A stretch of DNA of 5,702 nucleotides, taken from Acidobacteriota bacterium. Lineage in GTDB: Bacteria; Acidobacteriota; Vicinamibacteria; Vicinamibacterales; JACQTH01. The notes under the pieces were generated by a model, which worked only from the letters and a program-made list of their open reading frames with translations, ran no database searches and was not told where the DNA came from. Positions within the stretch are counted from its first letter, which is position 1. Every line of letters begins with the position of its first letter. This document shows positions 1-4,785 of the stretch, piece after piece. Where the stretch lies: positions 1-5,702 of the forward strand of contig JACQTH010000637.1 in NCBI GenBank assembly GCA_016210935.1, given 5' to 3'. Both the position numbers and the translations under genes were made by a program.

Positions 1-127
1 TGGTGCGCCGGCGGTCGCCGCGCTCCCGGTAGACAGGAAAGCCGTGATACTCACCGATCTGCTCGAACACGCGGGCGCTGAACGCGACCGCGCGCCCGAC
101 CGCGACGTGGCGGCGCCCGCCAAACAT
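1..127 (-). CDS. Partial hypothetical protein running off the left edge
   Basis: A minus-strand frame is open from the left edge up to at least an ATG at 295, with a second in-frame ATG at 127. Between 127 and 2 about 37 of 42 codons end in G or C, as expected for a real gene at this base composition. The peptide reads like a protein, with a segment IGEYHGFPVYRER. Upstream of 127 third-position GC falls and the frame enters repeated DNA, so I give only the better part. No Shine-Dalgarno site precedes the ATG at 127, and residues just before it (TSRGIWI) also look protein-like, so the true start may lie further upstream. I do not recognise the family and see no catalytic motif. It is transcribed away from the radical SAM gene at 325. 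It could be the middle of a gene whose 5' part was lost to the repeat region. Confidence 0.45.
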   Translation of the reverse strand, partial: MFGGRRHVAVGRAVAFSARVFEQIGEYHGFPVYRERGDRRRT

Positions 128-285
128 GATCCAGATGCCGCGACTGGTCCGCGTTAGTCCGACGTGCCGGGCTGACCGAAGCAGCCAATCACATCGGACC
201 TGCTGAAAGCGGACGGCCTGAAAGGCGGTGGGTTTAAACCTGGCACGTCGGCCTAAAGGCGGAAGCCACGACACCCTGCCGGCCC
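128..285. repeat. Intergenic stretch with inverted and direct short repeats
   Basis: This stretch between two probable divergent genes contains several small repeats. CCGACGTGCC at 159-168 has a perfect inverted copy GGCACGTCGG at 242-251, and the match extends imperfectly on one side (GGMCTAAMG). CGGCCTGAAAGGCGG at 214-228 recurs as CGGCCTAAAGGCGG at 249-262, with a looser relative at 200-212 (CTGCTGAAAGCGG). The second copy contains a short GCC/GGC hairpin. A perfect palindrome GGTTTAAACC lies at 231-240. Together these resemble a dispersed intergenic repeat of the REP or small non-autonomous element kind, but that class is an inference, since only one locus is visible. I see no good promoter or terminator here. 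Confidence 0.5.
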
Positions 286-289
286 GTGT

Positions 290-318
290 TTGCATTTGCT
301 TCGCCTGCGCGCTACAAA
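290..318 (+). promoter_or_regulatory. Possible promoter of the radical SAM gene
   Basis: A weak -35-like box TTGCAT (290-295, 3 of 6 consensus bases) is followed after 17 bases by TACAAA (313-318, 4 of 6 of TATAAT). The -10 box ends six bases before the ATG at 325. Transcription would then begin at or beside the start codon. This agrees with the absence of a Shine-Dalgarno sequence before that ATG. The match is modest, and by itself it could be chance; the same geometry occurs at hspR. Confidence 0.3.
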
Positions 319-324
319 TGGAAC

Positions 325-1449
325 ATGCCTGCCCTTGCCGACATCCTCGCGCAGGAAACGCGCGAGGGTCAGCTGTATGACCAGCTCGATCGCCAGTGGG
401 TGCACTGCTATGCGTGCGGCCACGACTGCCGGATTCCGCCCGGCGCGGTCGGCGTCTGCAAGGTGCGGTTCAACGAAAACGGCCGGCTGAAGGTTCCGTA
501 TGGGTACGTCGGCGGTATCCAGTGCGACCCGGTTGAAAAGAAGCCGTTCTTTCACGCGTATCCCGGCGCACTCGCCTTCAGCTTCGGGATGCTCGGCTGC
601 GATCTTCACTGCGGCTACTGCCAGAACTGGGTGACGTCGCAGGCGGTCCGCGACCCTCGCGCCGTCGCGCCGCCGCAAGCCGAGACGCCCGGCGATCTCG
701 TCGAGCAGGCGGTCGATCTCGGCGCAAAGCTGATCGTCAGCACGTACAACGAGCCGCTCATCACCAGCGAGTGGGCCGTCGAGATTTTCAGGAAGGCGAA
801 GCAGGCAGGCCTCGTCACCGGCTTTGTGTCGAACGGCAACGGCACGCCGCGGGTGCTCGAATTCCTGCGCCCGTGGGTCGATCTCTACAAGGTCGACCTC
901 AAAAGCTTCGACGATCGCCATTACCGCGAGCTCGGCGGCCGCCTCGCGCCGATTCTCGACACGATCAAGCGGCTGCACGAGATGCAGTTCTGGGTCGAGA
1001 TCGTGACGCTCCTGATTCGCGGCTTCAATGATTCCGAGGACGAGCTCAAACGCCTCACCGAATTCGTCGCGGGCGTGTCGCCGGACATTCCGTGGCACGT
1101 CACGGCGTTTCACGCGGATTACAAGATGACCGACACGCCGGCGACGACCGCGGACATGTTGATTCGCGCGTCGGCGATCGCGAAGGACGCTGGGTTGAGG
1201 TTCGTCTACGCCGGCAATCTCCCGGGTCGCGTCGGCGCGCTCGAACACACGTATTGCCACGAGTGTGGCGAGCTGCTCATCGAACGCTACGGATACCTCA
1301 TTCGCGGCTACTACCTGACCGCGCCGGGCGCCTGCCCGTCGTGCGCGTCCCCCGTGCCGGGACGGTGGAGCCCGTCGTTCGACGGCCAGCTCACCGCCCA
1401 TCCCTTCGTGCCGGGCCGGTCCCGGCGTCTCACGCTCGTCCCCTGGTAA
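325..1449 (+). CDS. amrS: AmmeMemoRadiSam system radical SAM enzyme
   Basis: The 374-residue product is a radical SAM protein. The [4Fe-4S]/SAM motif CX3CX2C is at C92, C96 and C99 (LGCDLHCGYCQNW). An N-terminal cysteine cluster (C28, C31, C35, C45; CYACGHDCRIPPGAVGVC) and a C-terminal pair of CXXC motifs (C311/C314 and C337/C340) probably bind further metal. The segments GICKVR-like (GVCKVRFNENG), CDPVEKKPFFH and STYNEPLI are typical of the AmmeMemoRadiSam radical SAM subfamily, related to pyruvate formate-lyase activators. Family members usually occur with AMMECR1 and Memo domain proteins; neither is in the window, and the reaction of this enzyme is not something I can state. I chose ATG 325 (MPALADILAQ) because homologous N-termini begin about there; GTG 286 is in frame but adds low-quality sequence. 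Neither start has a Shine-Dalgarno site. The stop overlaps the moaA start (TAATG), so the two are probably co-transcribed. Confidence 0.9.
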   Translation: MPALADILAQETREGQLYDQLDRQWVHCYACGHDCRIPPGAVGVCKVRFNENGRLKVPYGYVGGIQCDPVEKKPFFHAYPGALAFSFGMLGCDLHCGYCQNWVTSQAVRDPRAVAPPQAETPGDLVEQAVDLGAKLIVSTYNEPLITSEWAVEIFRKAKQAGLVTGFVSNGNGTPRVLEFLRPWVDLYKVDLKSFDDRHYRELGGRLAPILDTIKRLHEMQFWVEIVTLLIRGFNDSEDELKRLTEFVAGVSPDIPWHVTAFHADYKMTDTPATTADMLIRASAIAKDAGLRFVYAGNLPGRVGALEHTYCHECGELLIERYGYLIRGYYLTAPGACPSCASPVPGRWSPSFDGQLTAHPFVPGRSRRLTLVPW

Positions 1450-2513
1450 TGCGGGCCGTACCGCCGCCTGGCCCGCCCAGGCTCGACGAGCGCAGGCGGG
1501 TCGCCGATCGACTCGGCCGGCCGCTGCGCAACCTCCGTCTGTCGGTCACCGACCGCTGCAATCTCCGCTGCCAGTACTGCATGCCGGAGGAGGAATACGT
1601 CTGGCTGCCGCGCGAGGATCTCCTCCACTTCGAGGAAATGAGCCGCCTGGTCGACGCGTTCACCGGATGCGGAGTGGACAAGGTGCGATTGACGGGCGGC
1701 GAGCCTCTGCTCCGCCGCGATCTGCCGACGCTCGTGTCACTGCTGGCGGCGAAGCCGGCGCTTCGCGATCTCGCCATGACGACGAACGGAATCCTGTTGA
1801 GCGATCACGCGAAAGCCTTGAAGCAGGCGGGGCTTCACCGCGTGACGGTCAGCCTCGACACGCTGCAGCCCGATCGGTTCAAGGCCCTGACGCGCCAGAA
1901 CGCGCTCGACGCCGTGCTGTCGGGAATTCGAGCGGCGCGCGACGCATTTGGCCGGCTGAAGCTGGATGCCGTGGTGATTCGTGGTGTCAACGACGACGAA
2001 ATCGTGTCGCTCCTCGATTTCGCGCGGTCGGCGAACGCCGAGCTCCGTTACATCGAGTACATGGATGTGGGGGGCGCCACTCACTGGTCCATGGACAAAG
2101 TCGTCAGCCGCACGGAGATCCTCGATCAGATCGCGCGAGCGTGCGGGCCGGTCGAGCCGGTCGTGGAGGAAAGCTCCGCGCCGGCCGATCGGTTCCGACT
2201 CCGCGACGGGACGGCTTTCGGGATCATCTCGTCGACGACCGATCCGTTCTGCCGGTCGTGCGATCGCAGTCGGGTGACGGCCGACGGAATGTGGTACTTG
2301 TGCTTGTACGCGTCGGCCGGTATCGATCTTCGCCGGCCTTTACGGGACGGCCGGGCGCTGGCCGAAATCGGCGCTCTCATCGAGTCGGTCTGGCAGGCCC
2401 GTACGGATCGCGGCGCGGAAACCCGGCTGACCCTGCGCGACCGTCGTCCGTTTGTGCCCGTCAGCGCACTCCGCGCGAACCCCCATCTGGAAATGCATAC
2501 GAGAGGTGGATAG
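1449..2513 (+). CDS. moaA: GTP 3',8-cyclase (molybdenum cofactor biosynthesis protein A)
   Basis: MoaA is a cytosolic radical SAM enzyme that converts GTP to 3',8-cyclo-7,8-dihydro-GTP, the first step of molybdopterin synthesis. The 354-residue product has the N-terminal SAM cluster motif at C37, C41 and C44 (TDRCNLRCQYCMP), the SAM-contacting GGEP segment (LTGGEPLL), and the C-terminal cluster CX2CX13C at C268, C271 and C285 with RSR arginines between, which in the family coordinates the GTP-binding second [4Fe-4S] cluster. It ends in Gly-Gly, the conserved C-terminal tail needed in characterised MoaA proteins. The first 20 or so residues, rich in proline and arginine, extend beyond the usual start. 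ATG 1449 is the only credible start: it overlaps the upstream stop by one base and has no Shine-Dalgarno site, so translation is probably coupled. No other molybdopterin gene lies in the window. Confidence 0.96.
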   Translation: MRAVPPPGPPRLDERRRVADRLGRPLRNLRLSVTDRCNLRCQYCMPEEEYVWLPREDLLHFEEMSRLVDAFTGCGVDKVRLTGGEPLLRRDLPTLVSLLAAKPALRDLAMTTNGILLSDHAKALKQAGLHRVTVSLDTLQPDRFKALTRQNALDAVLSGIRAARDAFGRLKLDAVVIRGVNDDEIVSLLDFARSANAELRYIEYMDVGGATHWSMDKVVSRTEILDQIARACGPVEPVVEESSAPADRFRLRDGTAFGIISSTTDPFCRSCDRSRVTADGMWYLCLYASAGIDLRRPLRDGRALAEIGALIESVWQARTDRGAETRLTLRDRRPFVPVSALRANPHLEMHTRGG

Positions 2514-2516
2514 TCA

Positions 2517-2563
2517 GGGGGGCCGGGGACCGGGACCGGGGGCCGGGGACCCGGGGGCCCGGG
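2517..2563 (+). repeat. G-tract cluster with quadruplex-forming potential
   Basis: Seven runs of three to six G lie within 47 bases just after the moaA stop: 2517-2522, 2525-2528, 2532-2534, 2538-2542, 2545-2548, 2553-2557 and 2561-2563. They are separated by two to four bases, almost all CC, ACC or CCC, so the stretch is also an imperfect tandem repeat of a GGGRCC-like unit. It exceeds the usual four-tract quadruplex pattern on the plus strand, i.e. in the moaA transcript. Its place between converging genes would suit a termination or roadblock role, but that is inference. Confidence 0.6.
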
Positions 2564-2566
2564 TTT
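2550..2566 (+). terminator. Possible moaA terminator hairpin
   Basis: CCCGG at 2550-2554 can pair with CCGGG at 2559-2563 around a four-base loop, followed by only three T residues (2564-2566). The stem is GC-only but short, and the T-tract is too short for a confident intrinsic terminator. It overlaps the G-tract cluster, so the two structures would compete. Confidence 0.25.
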
Positions 2567-2582
2567 GAAAGACGCTGAGGGA

Positions 2583-2603
2583 CGAATCCCGAACCCCGAA
2601 TTA
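2583..2603. repeat. Heptad direct repeat at the terC end
   Basis: Three 7-base units follow each other: CGAATCC, CGAACCC and CGAATTA. The last includes the terC stop codon (TTA on the plus strand). Overlapping the first unit, GGGA/TCCC at 2579-2590 can form a tiny hairpin, with a TTCG loop when read on the minus strand, just after the terC stop. The stem has only four pairs, so a terminator role is doubtful. Confidence 0.35.
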
Positions 2604-3377
2604 TTTGGGCGCTTCGTTCTCTCCGGTCAGGAGCTCGGTCGTCTGCCGGTCGATCACGCCGGGCCGCTCGCGTTTCCGCTCTTCCATCCGGGCATAGACG
2701 AACGCGATCGCGAAAATCACGACGATCAAGCCGAGCGACAGCCATTTCGGGATCTCGACTGCGATCCAGCCGAGTACGTGCAGGTACTCGACCAGCAGCT
2801 TGATCCCGACCCACGCGATGATGATGAACGCGCCGTCCACGAGCACCGGATACCGCTGCACGATGATCAGCAGCTGACCGATGACCAGGCGCATTGCGAT
2901 GATGCCGAGGACGCCGCCGGTGACGACCACCCAGATTTTGTCCGAGACGGCCACGGCGACCAGAATCGAATCGATCGCGAAGACGATGTCGGTCAGCTCC
3001 ACCTTCACGACGGTCGCCCAGAACGCCGACATCCCCAGCCACGGTTTGGCCGTGGGAACGCTCCGGCGCTCCTGAACGTCACCGCCGCCGAAAAAGTGCT
3101 TGTACGGCAGATACAGCAGGTACAAGCCGCCGATCAGCTTCACGATCCCGAGACCGATCATCTGCACGGCAAAGACAGTCGCGGTGATGCGGAAGACAAA
3201 CGCGCCGAGGATTCCGTACCGGAGCGCCTTGCGTTGCTGGGGCCTGGGCAGGCCCAGCACCAGCACCGCCAGGACCATGGCGTTGTCGGCGCTCAGCAAC
3301 CCTTCGAGCGCGACGAGCAGCAGGATGGTGACGATGTCGGCCGGGGTGACGGCCGCGAACAGGTTTGTGAGGTCCAA
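2601..3377 (-). CDS. TerC family integral membrane protein, probable metal-ion exporter
   Basis: The 258-residue product is a polytopic membrane protein of the TerC family. The first half holds TVTILLL-like hydrophobic helices with an acidic motif E25...SADN (D31), then LPRPQQRKALRYGILGAFVFR, a hallmark of the YkoY/YceF-like branch. After a cytoplasmic loop (about 97-113) comes a second acidic motif, E127-L-T-D130-IVFAID136, in a membrane segment, then three more hydrophobic helices and a charged C-terminal tail. Bacillus relatives export Mn(II) and support metallation of secreted enzymes; manganese here is inference, and TerC was first named for tellurite resistance. The start is TTG at 3377, supported by GGGGAG five bases upstream and the lack of an upstream ATG. 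The gene converges on moaA and diverges from hspR. I see no yybP-ykoY riboswitch upstream. Confidence 0.9.
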   Translation of the reverse strand: MDLTNLFAAVTPADIVTILLLVALEGLLSADNAMVLAVLVLGLPRPQQRKALRYGILGAFVFRITATVFAVQMIGLGIVKLIGGLYLLYLPYKHFFGGGDVQERRSVPTAKPWLGMSAFWATVVKVELTDIVFAIDSILVAVAVSDKIWVVVTGGVLGIIAMRLVIGQLLIIVQRYPVLVDGAFIIIAWVGIKLLVEYLHVLGWIAVEIPKWLSLGLIVVIFAIAFVYARMEERKRERPGVIDRQTTELLTGENEAPK

Positions 3378-3390
3378 GCGGGCTCCCCGC
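3378..3390 (-). promoter_or_regulatory. terC ribosome-binding site inside a small hairpin
   Basis: Read on the minus strand, GGGGAG (3388-3383) sits five bases before the TTG start and fixes that start. It lies within a perfect inverted repeat, GCGGG-GAG-CCCGC, with five GC pairs and a three-base loop that ends directly at the start codon. Folded mRNA would mask the site. The loop is small, so strength in vivo is uncertain. Confidence 0.5.
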
Positions 3391-3429
3391 AGTATGCCTC
3401 AAAAACCATGCACTCGTGTGACTCATGTC

Positions 3430-3450
3430 CTTGACACGACTCGTATCAAG
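3430..3450. promoter_or_regulatory. HspR operator (HAIR-type inverted repeat)
   Basis: The arms CTTGACA (3430-3436) and TATCAAG (3444-3450) are inverted copies with one mismatch, separated by seven bases. The known HAIR consensus in Streptomyces, Mycobacterium and Helicobacter is CTTGAGT-N7-ACTCAAG. Arm length, spacer and the outer CTTGA/TCAAG bases match exactly; only the inner two bases of each arm differ. It lies 16 bases upstream of the hspR start and covers the -35 box, the expected place for repression. The first arm holds TTGACA on the plus strand and the second gives TTGATA on the minus strand, so a bound repressor could affect both hspR and terC. Confidence 0.85.
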
Positions 3451-3459
3451 GTCCATACT
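3431..3459 (+). promoter_or_regulatory. Sigma70-type promoter of the hspR operon
   Basis: A perfect -35 box TTGACA (3431-3436) is followed after 17 bases by CATACT (3454-3459, four of six TATAAT bases). The -10 box ends six bases before GTG 3466, so the transcript would start at or next to the start codon. The -35 box lies inside the HAIR operator, which gives direct repression by HspR as the likely control. Confidence 0.75.
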
Positions 3460-3465
3460 GGGACC

Positions 3466-3798
3466 GTGGCACGGCAGGAGTTGTATCTCATCAGCATGGC
3501 GGCGCGGGAGCTGGGCATGCACCCGCAGACGCTGAGGAAATACGAGCGATTGGGCCTGGTGCGGCCGACCCGCACGATGGGCAGCATGCGCGTCTACTCC
3601 GGCGAGGAGCTCGAGCGGCTGCGGCTGATCAAGCACCTGGTCGACGAGCTGGGAATCAATCTGGCCGGGGTGCAGCGGCTGCTGACGGTCGCGGAGTCGG
3701 TCGAGCGGATGCGCTCGCTGGCCCGGGAAGAACGGCATGACCGCCGCCGTCTGCTCTTTCAGGAACTGGATCGCCTGAGCGAGATGCTGGGGTTGTGA
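3466..3798 (+). CDS. hspR: MerR-family heat-shock repressor HspR
   Basis: The 110-residue protein is a MerR-type helix-turn-helix regulator. The N-terminal domain reads YLISMAARELGMHPQTLRKYERLGLV (about residues 6-31), followed by the wing RTMGSMRVYSGEELERL and the HspR-typical IKHLVDELGINLAGVQRLL. The C-terminus is a short, charged, probably coiled dimerisation helix; the protein is somewhat shorter than actinobacterial HspR. In characterised species HspR represses chaperone genes (dnaK, clpB, cbpA) by binding HAIR sites, often with DnaK as co-repressor, and releases them on heat stress. I chose GTG 3466 because family members begin shortly before the YxIS segment and the promoter sits exactly upstream. 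No Shine-Dalgarno site precedes it; AGGAG at 3476-3480 is inside the gene and too far from ATG 3496 to favour that start. It overlaps the J-protein gene by one base (TGATG). Confidence 0.93.
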   Translation: MARQELYLISMAARELGMHPQTLRKYERLGLVRPTRTMGSMRVYSGEELERLRLIKHLVDELGINLAGVQRLLTVAESVERMRSLAREERHDRRRLLFQELDRLSEMLGL

Positions 3799-4781
3799 TG
3801 GACTTCAAGGACTATTACGCCACGCTCGGCCTGACGAAGACGGCCAGCGAAAAGGAAATCAAGCAGGCGTATCGCAAGCTCGCCCGCAAGTTTCACCCCG
3901 ACGTCAATCCGGGCGACCGCTCCGCCGAAGCCCGCTTCAAGGAAATCAACGAGGCGTATGAAGTGCTCGGCGATCCGGAGAAGCGGCGCCGCTACGACGA
4001 GCTGGGCGCGAACTGGCGGATGTACGAGCAGGCGCAGCAAGCCGGCGCCGGGGCTGGCGCGCCGTTCGGGGGCGGCTGGACGTTCAACTTCGGCGGCCCG
4101 GGGGGCGGATTCCGGACCATGACCGAAGAGGAGATGCATCGCATCTTCGGCGATCAGGATCCGTTCTCGGATTTCTTCCACACCTTCTTCGGCGGCGGCG
4201 AGCCGGGCCGCCGCACGCGCGCCGGCCGCAGCACGCGCGGACGCCGGGGGCATGACGTCGAACAGGAGATCGAGCTGTCGCTCGAGGAAGCGTATCAGGG
4301 ATCGACCAGGCGGTTGTCCATCAAGCACGACGGCCACACCCGGACCGTCGATGTTCGGATTCCCGCCGGAGTCGTCAACGGCTCCCGCGTCCGGATCGCC
4401 GGCGAGGGCGAACCCGGGCAGACGGGCGCGGGCGACCTGTATCTGCGGATTCGCGTGAAGCCGCACGAGCGGTTCGAGCTGAAGGGACGCGATCTGCATG
4501 TCCGCGTGCCGGTGGCGATCACGACCGCCGTGCTCGGCGGCGAAGCGGCGACGGCGACGCCGGGCGGGCGCACGTTGAAGCTGAAGATCCCGCAGGGGAC
4601 GCAGAACGGCCAGGTGTTCCGGCTCAAGGGGCACGGAATGCCGACGCTGCGGACTTCCGGAGAAGCCGGCGACCTGTACGGCATCGTCGACATTCAGGTC
4701 CCGCGGCATGTTTCAGCCGAGGAGAAGAAGCACTACGAGGAACTGGCCCGGATTGAAGCGACGAAACATTCGGCGGCGTGA
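3798..4781 (+). CDS. cbpA: Class B J-domain co-chaperone (CbpA/DnaJ type)
   Basis: The 327-residue product begins with a complete J domain (about residues 2-72) carrying HPD at 33-35, the motif that stimulates DnaK ATP hydrolysis. A Gly/Phe-rich linker (about 73-150, with GGGWTFNFGG and FFGGGEPG) follows, then two beta-rich substrate-binding domains (about 151-230 and 233-315) with LSLEEAYQGSTRRL and LKLKIPQGTQNGQVFRLKGHGMP. The four CXXCXGXG zinc repeats of classical DnaJ are absent; the protein has no cysteine at all. That makes it a class B protein like E. coli CbpA or thermophilic DnaJ2. ATG 3798 overlaps the hspR stop; GGGG five bases upstream may help, and an adjacent in-frame GTG at 3795 is a poor alternative. 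It lies second in the operon and probably delivers substrates to a DnaK encoded elsewhere, working with ClpB. Confidence 0.94.
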   Translation: MDFKDYYATLGLTKTASEKEIKQAYRKLARKFHPDVNPGDRSAEARFKEINEAYEVLGDPEKRRRYDELGANWRMYEQAQQAGAGAGAPFGGGWTFNFGGPGGGFRTMTEEEMHRIFGDQDPFSDFFHTFFGGGEPGRRTRAGRSTRGRRGHDVEQEIELSLEEAYQGSTRRLSIKHDGHTRTVDVRIPAGVVNGSRVRIAGEGEPGQTGAGDLYLRIRVKPHERFELKGRDLHVRVPVAITTAVLGGEAATATPGGRTLKLKIPQGTQNGQVFRLKGHGMPTLRTSGEAGDLYGIVDIQVPRHVSAEEKKHYEELARIEATKHSAA

Positions 4782-4785
4782 ATCT

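Noticed and set aside
253..1401. A 382-codon minus-strand open frame opposite the radical SAM gene
   Set aside because: It mirrors a well-supported radical SAM gene; long antisense frames are common at this GC content, and the product is arginine-rich with no recognisable domain.
1092..1448. Upstream extension of the moaA frame
   Set aside because: This part lies within the radical SAM gene in another frame and does not resemble MoaA; ATG 1449 fits the family N-terminus.
2565..3434. A 289-codon plus-strand open frame opposite terC
   Set aside because: The product is a low-complexity, Asp/Gln/His-rich shadow of a clear membrane protein gene on the other strand.
3100..3465. Upstream extension of the hspR frame
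   Set aside because: It is antisense to terC, and it would span the HAIR operator and promoter. Homology to HspR begins only after 3466.
3378..3465. yybP-ykoY manganese riboswitch before terC
   Set aside because: The space is short and I see no matching paired elements; only a small hairpin at the ribosome site is present.
3798..4781. Calling the J-protein a classical DnaJ
   Set aside because: No zinc-finger repeats and no cysteines are present, so it belongs to the CbpA-like class B group.
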